The notes under the pieces were generated by a model. It worked only from the letters and a program-made list of their open reading frames with translations, was not told the origin of the DNA and did not search any database. From the NCBI GenBank assembly GCA_045650185.1, contig JAZRQY010000022.1, positions 20,179 through 84,178 on the forward strand: 64,000 bases of DNA. Reading direction: 5' to 3'. This document shows positions 47,885 through 56,334 of the stretch, one piece after another. The DNA comes from Scatosoma sp045650185 (lineage in GTDB: Bacteria; Bacillota; Clostridia; Christensenellales; Borkfalkiaceae). Position numbers and translations under genes: made by a program. Every line of letters starts with the position of its first letter. Within the stretch, counting starts at the first letter, position 1.

Positions 47885-48952
47885 TCAAAGAGCCGCAATA
47901 ATTGCATCCGTCATTTGCGTAGTAGAAAGCGCATCGCCGCCGCGCGCAATATCCGCCGTACGAAGTCCGCTCTCCAACACCTTATCCACCGCCGCAACGA
48001 TTGCACCGCTCTCTGCCGTCAAATCAAACGAGTATAACAGCATCATCGCCGCCGACAAAATGGTAGCAATCGGGTTGGCTTTGCCCTGCCCTGCAATATC
48101 GGGCGCGCTGCCGTGAATGGGTTCGTACAGCCCACGCTTGGTGTTGCCAAGGGAAGCCGATTCCAACATCCCGATAGAGCCCGTGATTTGGCTTGCCTCG
48201 TCGGAGAGAATATCCCCGAACATATTGCTGGTAACGATAACGTCGAACTGCGAAGGGTTGCGAACAAGCTGCATCGCCGCGTTGTCTACGAGCATATCCT
48301 GCACCTCAACGTCGGGATATTCCGCCGCCACCTCGTGCACGACTTTGCGCCACAAGCGGGAGGTTTCCAAAACGTTCGCCTTGTCGATACTGGTCAATTT
48401 CTTTCTGCGCTTTCTCGCGCTCTCGAACGCCACGCGCGCAATACGCTCGATTTCCATACGGCTATAACATTCGGTATCATACGCCTCTTCGCCGTATTTA
48501 CCCTGACGGTAGCCTCTCTCGCCAAAATAGATACCACCCGTCAACTCTCTGACGATCATAATATCAAAGCCCTTTTCGACGATGTCCTCACGCAAGGGAC
48601 ATTCTGCCTTCAAGGCAGGGTACAGTTTCGCAGGGCGAAGGTTGGTGAACAGCTCCATCGCCGCACGGATTCCAAGTAACGCCTTTTCAGGGCGCAAATG
48701 CCCGGGAAGCGTATCCCACTTCGGGCCGCCGACTGCGCCAAGCAGAACGCTGTCCGATGCAAGGCAACCTGCCACCGTTTCTTCAGGCAGAGGCTTGCCC
48801 GTCGCGTCGATTGCCGCGCCGCCGATTAGATAGGGAGTGAACACGAATTCGTGTCCGTATTTTTTGCCTACCGCCTCCAAGACGCGTACCGCGCTGTCTA
48901 CGATTTCAGGGCCGATTCCGTCCCCACGAAGAAGTCCTATTTTGTACTGCAT
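47885..48952 (-). CDS. leuB: 3-isopropylmalate dehydrogenase
   Basis: 355 residues. GLLRGDGIGPEIVDSAVRVL, LLGAVGGPKWD, FTNLRPAKLYPAL, VRELTGGIYFGERGY, SIDKANVLETSRLWRKVVHE, DILSDEASQITGSIGMLESA and EPIHGSAPDIAGQGKANPIA are the full LeuB motif set, including the loop that sets isopropylmalate specificity. It oxidises and decarboxylates 3-isopropylmalate to 4-methyl-2-oxopentanoate with NAD. It lies between leuD (54-base gap) and the DUF815 gene. Confidence 0.98.
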   Translation of the reverse strand: MQYKIGLLRGDGIGPEIVDSAVRVLEAVGKKYGHEFVFTPYLIGGAAIDATGKPLPEETVAGCLASDSVLLGAVGGPKWDTLPGHLRPEKALLGIRAAMELFTNLRPAKLYPALKAECPLREDIVEKGFDIMIVRELTGGIYFGERGYRQGKYGEEAYDTECYSRMEIERIARVAFESARKRRKKLTSIDKANVLETSRLWRKVVHEVAAEYPDVEVQDMLVDNAAMQLVRNPSQFDVIVTSNMFGDILSDEASQITGSIGMLESASLGNTKRGLYEPIHGSAPDIAGQGKANPIATILSAAMMLLYSFDLTAESGAIVAAVDKVLESGLRTADIARGGDALSTTQMTDAIIAAL

Positions 48953-49006
48953 TTTGTTTTCACCTCGTACCTGTTATGGTGTTTTGAAATAAATTACAGA
49001 AGTAAT

Positions 49007-49501
49007 TTAGTGAATTGCGCCTTTTTTAATGCTCTCAACCAAGCCACCGTTTTCAATGATTTGCTGAATGAAGGCAGGGAAGGGCTTGGTCGTAAAGGAC
49101 TTACCCGTCGTGCGGTTGTAGATGATACCTGCATCCAAATCCGCCTCGACGATATCCCCTTCGGAAATGCCGTCTACCGCCTCGGGACATTCTACAATCG
49201 CGAGGCCAATGTTGATAGAGTTGCGGTAGAAAATACGGGCAAAACTTCTTGCAATTACGAGGGAAATGCCACTCTCCTTGATTGCAATCGGGGCGTGCTC
49301 TCTCGAAGAGCCGCAACCAAAGTTGTAGCCCGCCACCATAATATCGCCTGTCTCAACCCTCTGCACGAAGGTCTTGTCGATGTCCTCCATACAATGGGAA
49401 GCGAGTTCCTTTTTATCAATCGTGTTGAGATAACGGGCAGGGATAATTACGTCCGTATCCACGTTGTCGCCGTAGCAAATGCTTTTTCCTGTAAATTTCA
49501 T
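49007..49501 (-). CDS. leuD: 3-isopropylmalate dehydratase small subunit
   Basis: 164 residues, the short archaeal/clostridial LeuD form. KSICYGDNVDTDVIIPARYL at the start, VAGYNFGCGSSREHAPIAIK in the middle and ARSFARIFYRNSINIGLAIV near the end make up the swivelling domain that works with LeuC. AGGTGTAATT lies before the ATG, two bases after the leuC stop, so translation is coupled. With LeuC it isomerises 2- to 3-isopropylmalate. Confidence 0.97.
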   Translation of the reverse strand: MKFTGKSICYGDNVDTDVIIPARYLNTIDKKELASHCMEDIDKTFVQRVETGDIMVAGYNFGCGSSREHAPIAIKESGISLVIARSFARIFYRNSINIGLAIVECPEAVDGISEGDIVEADLDAGIIYNRTTGKSFTTKPFPAFIQQIIENGGLVESIKKGAIH

Positions 49502-49503
49502 AA

Positions 49504-50763
49504 TTACACCTCATAAGGAGAGGCAATCCTGCCCAATATTGCGCTTGCCGCCGCCACGGCAGGGGATGCAAGATACACCTCGGAAGATACGTGCCCCATT
49601 CTGCCAACGAAGTTTCGGTTGGTGGTCGCCACCGCCCTCTCGCCAGCCGCCAAAACGCCCATGTGTCCGCCAAGACAAGGCCCACACGTCGGCGTAGAAA
49701 CGACACAGCCCGCCTCGATAAAGGTACGAACTAAGCCGTTTTCAATCGCTTTTAAGTAAATGTCCTGCGTAGCAGGAATGATGATAGCGCGCACGTTCTT
49801 TGCTACTTTTTTGCCTTTCAGGATCGCCGCCGCCTCTTCCAAATCCTTATAATGACCGTTCGTGCAAGAGCCGATGACAACTTGGTCAATTTTAATCTCC
49901 CCGATCTCGTCAAAGGTACGGGTGTTTTCAGGCAAATGCGGAAATGCAACGGTAGGCGTAATCGTCGACAAGTCGATCTCGTACGTTTCGTCGTAAACGG
50001 CGTCCTCGTCCGCTTTATAGGCGGTAAACGCCTTGCTTGCGCGTGCCTTTACGTATTCCTCCGTCTGCTCGTCCACCTCGAAAATGCCGTTCTTAGCGCC
50101 TGCCTCGATTGCCATATTCGAAATGGTCAGTCTGTCGTATACAGTGAGGGAAGAAACCCCTTCGCCGACGAATTCCATCGACTTATACAGCGCGCCGTCC
50201 ACGCCGATTTTGCCGATGATATGCAGGATAACGTCCTTGCCAGACACGTATGTGTTGAGTTTGCCTTTCAAGACGAACTTGATAGCGGAAGGCACCTTAA
50301 ACCAAGCCTTCCCCGTCGCCATGCCGCACGCCATATCCGTCGAGCCAACACCCGTCGAAAACGCGCCGATTGCACCATAGGTGCAGGTGTGGGAGTCCGC
50401 GCCGATGACGACGTCGCCCGGCACTACCAAGCCCTTTTCAGGAAGCAGAGCATGCTCGATACCCATATCCCCTACGTCGTAGAAATGCACTACCTCGTGC
50501 TTTTCGCAGAAATCACGGCACATTTTGCATTGCGTTGCCGCTTTGATGTCCTTGTTGGGGGCGAAATGGTCCATGACCATCGTCACCTTTTCCTTGTCGT
50601 AAACCTCGGTGGCGCCGATGCTCTCAAATTCCCGAATGGCTACGGGAGAGGTGATGTCGTTGCCGAGCACTCTGTCCAAGTTTACAAGAACCAGCTCGCC
50701 AGCCTCCACCTTTTCAAGCCCTGCGTGCGCCGCAAGGATTTTTTGTGTCATTGTCATTCCCAT
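49504..50763 (-). CDS. leuC: 3-isopropylmalate dehydratase large subunit
   Basis: 419 residues from the ATG at 50763, chosen because AAGGAG lies nine bases upstream; the sequence further upstream is palindrome array. The Fe-S ligands are in VVIGSCTNGHYKDLEEAA and CGPCLGGHMGVLA; GADSHTCTYGAIGAFSTGVG is the aconitase-family signature. The short length matches the LeuC type that pairs with the 164-residue LeuD. It is separated from ilvD by the GTGAATTG palindrome array. Confidence 0.98.
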   Translation of the reverse strand: MGMTMTQKILAAHAGLEKVEAGELVLVNLDRVLGNDITSPVAIREFESIGATEVYDKEKVTMVMDHFAPNKDIKAATQCKMCRDFCEKHEVVHFYDVGDMGIEHALLPEKGLVVPGDVVIGADSHTCTYGAIGAFSTGVGSTDMACGMATGKAWFKVPSAIKFVLKGKLNTYVSGKDVILHIIGKIGVDGALYKSMEFVGEGVSSLTVYDRLTISNMAIEAGAKNGIFEVDEQTEEYVKARASKAFTAYKADEDAVYDETYEIDLSTITPTVAFPHLPENTRTFDEIGEIKIDQVVIGSCTNGHYKDLEEAAAILKGKKVAKNVRAIIIPATQDIYLKAIENGLVRTFIEAGCVVSTPTCGPCLGGHMGVLAAGERAVATTNRNFVGRMGHVSSEVYLASPAVAAASAILGRIASPYEV

Positions 50764-50787
50764 AATGAGAAACTCCTTTTTTAAGAA

Positions 50788-50998
50788 GTGAATTGAACGC
50801 CACGGGCGTTCGTGAATTGCGTGGCTGTGCCACGCGTGAATTGACGGCATAGCCGTCGTGAATTGCAAGGCTTTTGCCTTGCGTTATGGATAATTTTAAT
50901 TTTTCCGCAACGATTGACAGAGTCAATCATTTCACGTTTTCCGTGGAAAATATTTCACGCCGTAGGCATTTCACAATTTGCGTAGCAAATTATTTCAC
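50788..50998. repeat. Large mirror array of short palindromes with GTGAATTG / ATTTCAC linkers
   Basis: Left half, GTGAATTG before each palindrome: ACGCC/GGCGT, CGTGGC/GCCACG, GACGGC/GCCGTC, CAAGGC/GCCTTG. Centre: an imperfect AT-rich section (about 50881-50909). Right half, ATTTCAC after each palindrome: GATTGAC/GTCAATC, TTTTCC/GGAAAA, GCC/GGC, AATTTGC/GCAAATT. Loops are 2-4 bases. The linker reverses strand at the centre, so the array is a mirror image of unrelated palindromes. The last linker contains the ilvD stop codon. The left end begins about 10 bases upstream of the leuC ribosome binding site. Confidence 0.9.
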
Positions 50999-52653
50999 TT
51001 ATTAATTATCGCGCCTTTGTCAGCAGACGACACCTGCGCCGCATACCGCTTCAAATACCCCGAAACCTCTTTGCGTTTTAAGGGCATTTCCGCTTTACGC
51101 TTTGCAAGCTCTTCGTCGGAAACCTTCAGTTCAATGGTATAGGCAGGGATATTGATCGAGATAATATCGCCGTCTTTGACGTAAGCAATCGTACCGCCGG
51201 AAACCGCCTCGGGGGAAACGTGTCCGATGGATGCGCCACGAGTTGCGCCGGAGAATCTTCCGTCCGTAATCAAGGCTACGTCCTTATCCAAGCCCATACC
51301 TGCAATCGCAGAGGTAGGCGAGAGCATTTCACGCATACCGGGGCCGCCTGCAGGACCTTCGTAGCGAATGACTACGACGTCCCCTTTCACGATTTTGCCT
51401 GCGTAGATTGCGGCAATCGTTTCCTCTTCGCTTTCAAAGACCTTGGCAGGGCCTTCGTGTACCAGCATTTCCTCTGCCACAGCAGAACGCTTAACTACGC
51501 ATCCGTCGGGCGCAAGGTTGCCCTTCAGCACGGCAATACCGCCCGTCTTCGTAAACGCCGTTTCGGGAGTGCGGATAACTTCGGTATCGAGGTTGCGAAC
51601 CCCTGCCAAGTTTTCCTGCATCGTCTTGCCCGTACAGGTCAAAACGGAGGTATCAAGCAAGTTCAAGCCTTCCAGCTCCTTCAAGACGGCGTACACGCCG
51701 CCTGCCTCGTTGAGGTCCTCCATATAGGTAGGGCCTGCCGGCGCAAGGTGACAAAGGTTGGGGGTACGTTCGCTGATTTCGTTCACCTCTTCCAAGGAGA
51801 AGGGAACACCGCACTCGTTGGCGATTGCAGGCAAGTGCAACATACTGTTCGTCGAACAACCAAGCGCCATGTCTGCGATGATTGCGTTGCGGATCGCCGC
51901 TTTCGTCATAATATCACGGGGCTTGATTTTCTTTTTGACAAGCTCCATTACCTGCATACCAGCGTGCTTTGCAAGTTCAATTCTTGCAGAGTACACCGCA
52001 GGGATCGTGCCGTTGCCACGCAAGCCCATACCCAATACCTCGGTGAGGCAGTTCATAGAGTTTGCCGTATACATACCCGAACAAGAGCCGCAGGTAGGAC
52101 ATACCTTGCGTTCGAATTCGGTCAGTTGACATTCGTCGATTTTGCCTGCTTTGTAAGCGCCCACCGCCTCGAACATACTGGAGAGGGAGCGCTTTTTGCC
52201 GCCTACTCTGCCTGCCAGCATCGGGCCGCCCGAAACGAATACCGTCGGGATATTGAGTCGCGCCGCCGCCATCAAAAGCCCCGGAACGTTCTTGTCGCAG
52301 TTGGGAATCATCACCAAGCCGTCAAAGCCGTGCGCCATGACCATTGCCTCGGTGCTGTCCGCAATCAGATCGCGAGTGACGAGGGAATATTTCATCCCCA
52401 CGTGCCCCATTGCAATCCCGTCGCATACGGTGATTGCAGGGAACATAATCGGCGTACCGCCTGCCATCGCAACGCCCATTTTTACGGCGTCGCAAATCTT
52501 ATCGAGGTCCTTATGCCCCGGCACGATTTCGTTGTAGGAGCATACTACGCCGATGAGCGGACGAGAAAGCTCCTCGTCCGTCAAGCCCAGCGCGTGATAC
52601 AACGATCTATGCGGAGCGTTATGAAATCCGTCTACTATTGTTTCTTTAATCAT
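50995..52653 (-). CDS. ilvD: Dihydroxy-acid dehydratase
   Basis: 552 residues. The iron-sulfur cysteines are in MIPNCDKNVPGLLMAAA and CPTCGSCSGMYTANSMNCL; GLVMIPNCDKN, YEGPAGGPGMREMLSPTSAI and ITDGRFSGATRGASIGHVSP are standard. It dehydrates the dihydroxy-acids of valine and isoleucine synthesis to 2-oxo acids; the cluster is oxygen-sensitive. The stop codon TGA is part of the final palindrome-array linker. Two palindrome units and one structured repeat fill the gap to ilvC. Confidence 0.98.
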   Translation of the reverse strand: MIKETIVDGFHNAPHRSLYHALGLTDEELSRPLIGVVCSYNEIVPGHKDLDKICDAVKMGVAMAGGTPIMFPAITVCDGIAMGHVGMKYSLVTRDLIADSTEAMVMAHGFDGLVMIPNCDKNVPGLLMAAARLNIPTVFVSGGPMLAGRVGGKKRSLSSMFEAVGAYKAGKIDECQLTEFERKVCPTCGSCSGMYTANSMNCLTEVLGMGLRGNGTIPAVYSARIELAKHAGMQVMELVKKKIKPRDIMTKAAIRNAIIADMALGCSTNSMLHLPAIANECGVPFSLEEVNEISERTPNLCHLAPAGPTYMEDLNEAGGVYAVLKELEGLNLLDTSVLTCTGKTMQENLAGVRNLDTEVIRTPETAFTKTGGIAVLKGNLAPDGCVVKRSAVAEEMLVHEGPAKVFESEEETIAAIYAGKIVKGDVVVIRYEGPAGGPGMREMLSPTSAIAGMGLDKDVALITDGRFSGATRGASIGHVSPEAVSGGTIAYVKDGDIISINIPAYTIELKVSDEELAKRKAEMPLKRKEVSGYLKRYAAQVSSADKGAIINK

Positions 52654-52673
52654 AGTGATACCTTATGTGGAGA

Positions 52674-52730
52674 GTGAATTGAAAGCTAAAAGCTTTCGTG
52701 AATTGAACGCAGCGCAACGCCGTATTGCGC
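52674..52730. repeat. Two palindrome units with GTGAATTG linker
   Basis: GTGAATTG (52674-52681) then GAAAGCT/AGCTTTC, a second GTGAATTG (52698-52705), then a GCGCAA/TTGCGC hairpin (52712-52730). It has the same build as the array at 50788 and lies shortly upstream of the ilvD start. Confidence 0.75.
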
Positions 52731-52759
52731 CGCAAATCCACGTTTGCAAAAACGTTGCA

Positions 52760-52862
52760 GTTGCAAGCAAGACGCGAAGGGCGCGGCTTTCCCGACGGGA
52801 GCGTACATAGCGTACGTGACCGAGGGAAAACGTAAGCCCGACAAAGTATTGCGCCGTATATC
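52760..52862. repeat. Structured intergenic repeat, copy C
   Basis: Divergent relative of copies A and B with two single-base insertions. The outer stem GAAC/GTTC of A and B is here GGGC/GCCC (52779-52782 with 52836-52839), two paired changes. In the hairpin GTGTAC/GTACAC becomes GCGTAC/GTACGT (52801-52806 with 52812-52817), with one further paired change. TTTCCC/GGGAAA forms the middle stem. It lies between ilvD and ilvC. Confidence 0.8.
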
Positions 52863-52872
52863 CGCCGTTTTT

Positions 52873-53889
52873 TTAATTGTTGATAAACTTTTCTTCGTCA
52901 GCCCAGCTATACAACTTACGGATATCCTTACCAACTACTTCGGAAGGATGTTCGGAGGCAATCTTTCTCATTGCGTTGAAGTGTACTTGCGCGCCGCCCT
53001 CGGACATATCGAGCAAGAAATCCTTTGCAAACGTACCGTCTTGAATGTCCTTCAAAATCTTCTTCATCGCCTTCTTGGTTTCTTCGGTGATAATCTTCGG
53101 ACCGGTGATGTAGTCGCCGTATTCTGCGGTGTTGGAAATGGAATAGCGCATACCCTCGAAACCGCTCTGGTAGATAAGGTCTACGATGAGCTTCATTTCG
53201 TGGATACATTCAAAGTAAGCGTTTCTGGGATCGTAGCCTGCCTCGGTCAGCGTTTCAAAGCCTGCCTGCATCAGCGCGCAAACGCCGCCGCAAAGTACCG
53301 CCTGTTCGCCGAAGAGGTCGGTTTCCGTTTCGGTACGGAAGTCCGTTTCCAAAACGCCTGCTCTTGCGCCGCCGATACCCAAAGCATACGCCAAGCCGAT
53401 GTCCAAAGCGTCGCCCGTTGCATCCTGCTCTACTGCGATCAAGCAGGGAACACCCTTACCTACCTGATATTCGCTGCGTACCGTGTGGCCGGGGCCCTTG
53501 GGTGCGATCATGATAACGTTGACGTCCTTCGGGGGCTTAATGCAGCCAAAGTGAATGTTGAAACCGTGCGCAAACGCCAAGGTCTTACCTTCGGTAAGGT
53601 TGGGTTCGATGCTTTCCTTGTAAAGTTTTGCCTGCTTTTCATCGTTAATCAAAATCATGATAACGTCTGCAACCTTTGCAGCCTCTGCGGAGGTCATAAC
53701 GGTCAAGCCCTGCTTTTCCGCCTTTGCCCAGCTCTTGCTGCCTTCGTACAGACCAACGACTACTTTAACGCCCGAATCCTTGAGGTTCAAAGCGTGCGCG
53801 TGACCCTGAGAGCCGTAGCCGATGATAGCAACCGTTTTGTTTGCCAACTTATCCAGATTACAATCCTGTTGATAATAAATTTTACGCAT
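52873..53889 (-). CDS. ilvC: Ketol-acid reductoisomerase
   Basis: 338 residues, the class I (short) form. The NAD(P)-binding motif is VAIIGYGSQGHAHALNLKDS; metal-binding residues lie in DLFGEQAVLCGGVCALMQAG and in the domain with YFECIHEMKLIVDLIYQSG. It isomerises and reduces acetolactate and acetohydroxybutyrate. The start at 53889 has AAAGGAG upstream. The MITE-like element (copy 2) fills most of the gap between it and ilvN. Confidence 0.98.
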   Translation of the reverse strand: MRKIYYQQDCNLDKLANKTVAIIGYGSQGHAHALNLKDSGVKVVVGLYEGSKSWAKAEKQGLTVMTSAEAAKVADVIMILINDEKQAKLYKESIEPNLTEGKTLAFAHGFNIHFGCIKPPKDVNVIMIAPKGPGHTVRSEYQVGKGVPCLIAVEQDATGDALDIGLAYALGIGGARAGVLETDFRTETETDLFGEQAVLCGGVCALMQAGFETLTEAGYDPRNAYFECIHEMKLIVDLIYQSGFEGMRYSISNTAEYGDYITGPKIITEETKKAMKKILKDIQDGTFAKDFLLDMSEGGAQVHFNAMRKIASEHPSEVVGKDIRKLYSWADEEKFINN

Positions 53890-53936
53890 ATTCCTATTTC
53901 TCCTTTTATAGGTTTAAAAATTTTTTCTTGTTTATT

Positions 53937-54119
53937 GGCTGTGTTACAGCAAATGGCTGATTTACAACAAAACTCTCTTTGTTGGGTTGACGAGAAAAAT
54001 ATAAGAAAGGCAAGTGTTTTGTGAGGGCGCATACCCTCAGTGGTCTGTAACCAAGCAAAACACGCCGAATTTCGCAACTATTTTTCCGCCAAAAATCAAC
54101 CAGATGATGTGACAGAGCC
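53937..54119 (+). mobile_element. MITE-like element, copy 2 (183 bp), abutting the ilvN stop
   Basis: Same 183-bp length and orientation as copy 1 (7135-7317), aligned without gaps. Ends GGCTGTGTTAC and GTGACAGAGCC. Flanks TGTTTATT (53929-53936) and TATTTATT (54120-54127) look like an 8-bp target duplication with one change. The last base of the element supplies the G of the ilvN stop codon TAG on the minus strand. Confidence 0.88.
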
Positions 54120-54616
54120 TATTTATTTAGAAGAGTGATGCTCCCTCTATCCAGAGCAACGATGCCCGTACGGCACATTTCCATAATCCCAAACGGCTGC
54201 ATCAGCGCAACGAACGCATCCATCTTTTGCGGATCGCCCGTCACCTCGATACACATTTCCGCAGGCGAATAGTCGATAACCTTCGCGCGGAATACGTCTA
54301 CCGCCGTCATAATCTCCGTCCGCGTGCCAGAGGTATGTTTGACTTTAATCAACATCAATTCACGCTTGGTAGATTCGTTTTCCAGCACCTCTACTTTCTT
54401 GACGTTGATCAGTTTTTTCAGCTGGTTGATTACTTGCGCCTTTGCATGCTCGTCCCCGTGCATCGTAATCGTGATACGGGAATATTCCGGGCTTTCGGTG
54501 ACACCTACCGTCAAGGAATCAATGTTGAAACCTCTGCGAGAAAATAAACTGGTGACCCTTGTCAAAACACCGAACTGGTTGTCTACGTATACTGCGATGA
54601 TAAACTTGTTTTCCAT
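54119..54616 (-). CDS. ilvN: Acetolactate synthase small (regulatory) subunit
   Basis: 165 residues. An N-terminal ACT domain (FIIAVYVDNQFGVLTRVTSL, FSRRGFNIDSLTVGVTESPE) binds valine for feedback control; the C-terminal part has ALMQPFGIMEMCRTGIVALD. It stabilises and regulates IlvB. The stop codon TAG is completed by the first base, read in this direction, of the MITE-like element. Before insertion the reading would have been TAA, so the protein end was preserved. It starts 11 bases after ilvB. Confidence 0.96.
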   Translation of the reverse strand: MENKFIIAVYVDNQFGVLTRVTSLFSRRGFNIDSLTVGVTESPEYSRITITMHGDEHAKAQVINQLKKLINVKKVEVLENESTKRELMLIKVKHTSGTRTEIMTAVDVFRAKVIDYSPAEMCIEVTGDPQKMDAFVALMQPFGIMEMCRTGIVALDRGSITLLNK

Positions 54617-54627
54617 CTTACGCCCCC

Positions 54628-56313
54628 TTATTTTTCTTCGATTTTTACGATGATGTCGTCAATCGCGCCACCAGGAGGGAGCATGGGTAATACCAGCTCG
54701 TCCTTGCCAATGGTGACGTCGATGACCGTAGGTCTGCCCGATGCCTGCGCCGCTTTGAACGCCGCCTCGAACTGCTCAGGCGTTTCCGCCTTCATACCCA
54801 GCGCGCCAAACGCCTCGGCAAGCTTGACAAAATCGGTCTGGCGAGAAAGCACCGTCTGCGAATACCGTTTCCCAAAGAACAAGGTCTGCCATTGTCTTAC
54901 CATACCCAAAACGCCGTTGTTCAATAAGACAATGACGACGGGAATGTTGTAGGATACCGCAGTAGCCAGCTCGTTTAAGTTCATCCCAAAACTGCCGTCG
55001 CCCGTGATGAGTATGGTGGGGTCGCCCGTTGCCACGTACGCACCCATCGCCGCGCCCAAGCCAAAGCCCATCGTCCCCAAGCCACCGCTGGAAACGAACC
55101 GACGAGGCTTGTTAAATTGCGTGTACTGCGCCGCCCACATTTGGTGCTGACCTACGTCGGTTGCCACGATGGTGTTGTCCGACTTGTTTGCGTTGATGAT
55201 ATCGAAAATCTGTTTCGGCGTAATGCTCTGCGTGCTGCCCGCCGCGAGTTCCTTTTCGTTCGCAAGTTCCTCTGCCTTCAACTGCTCTACCCGAGCAATC
55301 CATTCGGGATGGCTCGCCTTCTGACACTTTGCCATAATGCGTAAGAACGCATCCTCTACGTCGCCGATTAAGCCAAGGTCTACCTGCACGTTCTTGTTGA
55401 TTTCCGCAGAGTCGGGGTCAATCTGAATAATCTTGCTCTTTTTCGCAAATTTTGCAACGTTGCCTGTCGCTCTGTTGGAGAAACGAACACCGACGCCTAA
55501 GATGAGGTCGCACTCGTTTTGCGCCATGCTCGACGCGTAATGCCCGTGCATACCCTGCATACCCAAAAACCGAGGATCGGTATCGGGTACTGCGGAAAGC
55601 CCCATAAACGAGCAACCGATGACACCGTCAATCTTGTACGCAAAGTCGACCACCTCATCGCCAAGCCCCAAGCCTGCCGCGCCGCCGCCGATGTAAATGT
55701 ACGGCTTTTTCGCCTGCATAATCAGCTGTACCGCCTTGTCAATCTCCTCTTCGGAAACCTTGGGCAGGGGGATTTTTTCCACCACGGGTTGCGGTTCGTA
55801 ATCGTACAGAGCCACCTGCACGTCCTTGGGAACGTCCACGAGAACGGGACCGGGTCTGCCCGACTTTGCAATCGCGAACGCCTCGCGAAGGGTATCGGCA
55901 AGGTTCGCAATACTCTTGACAAAGAAATTGTGTTTGGTTATGGGAAGGGTCACGCCCGTAATGTCAATCTCTTGGAAACTGTCCTTACCGATGAGCGAAT
56001 TGGGCACGTTGCCGGTAATTGCCACCAAAGGAATGGAATCGAGCATCGCCGTTGCAATCCCCGTAACGAGGTTGGTTGCGCCGGGGCCAGAGGTTGCAAG
56101 ACACACACCCACCTTACCCGTCGCGCGCGAATAACCGTCCGCCGCGTGGGATGCGCCCTGTTCGTGCGCGGTGAGAATGTGATTAATTTCGTCCTTGTAT
56201 TTGTACAGAGCGTCGTAGATATCGATGACCTGACCACCGGGATAACCGAATACGTCGGTCGTGCCCTGCTCGATCAGCGTTTTTACCAAAATTTCTGCGC
56301 CGTTTAATTTCAT
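54628..56313 (-). CDS. ilvB: Acetolactate synthase large subunit
   Basis: 561 residues. ThDP enzyme with GYPGGQVIDIYDALYK and the catalytic Glu in LTAHEQGASHAADGYSRATG, the GPGATNLVTGIATAMLDSIP loop, and the ThDP-magnesium motif GDGSFGMNLNELATAVSYNI with NNGVLGMV. It joins two pyruvates, or pyruvate and 2-oxobutanoate, into acetohydroxy acids. AAGGAG precedes the ATG; leuA lies 21 bases upstream. Confidence 0.97.
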   Translation of the reverse strand: MKLNGAEILVKTLIEQGTTDVFGYPGGQVIDIYDALYKYKDEINHILTAHEQGASHAADGYSRATGKVGVCLATSGPGATNLVTGIATAMLDSIPLVAITGNVPNSLIGKDSFQEIDITGVTLPITKHNFFVKSIANLADTLREAFAIAKSGRPGPVLVDVPKDVQVALYDYEPQPVVEKIPLPKVSEEEIDKAVQLIMQAKKPYIYIGGGAAGLGLGDEVVDFAYKIDGVIGCSFMGLSAVPDTDPRFLGMQGMHGHYASSMAQNECDLILGVGVRFSNRATGNVAKFAKKSKIIQIDPDSAEINKNVQVDLGLIGDVEDAFLRIMAKCQKASHPEWIARVEQLKAEELANEKELAAGSTQSITPKQIFDIINANKSDNTIVATDVGQHQMWAAQYTQFNKPRRFVSSGGLGTMGFGLGAAMGAYVATGDPTILITGDGSFGMNLNELATAVSYNIPVVIVLLNNGVLGMVRQWQTLFFGKRYSQTVLSRQTDFVKLAEAFGALGMKAETPEQFEAAFKAAQASGRPTVIDVTIGKDELVLPMLPPGGAIDDIIVKIEEK

Positions 56314-56334
56314 ATTTACTCCTTGCTTTCGTTC

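Noticed and set aside
50788..50998. CRISPR array
   Set aside because: The constant part is only 7-8 bases, it flips strand in the middle, and the variable parts are palindromes; no cas genes are nearby.
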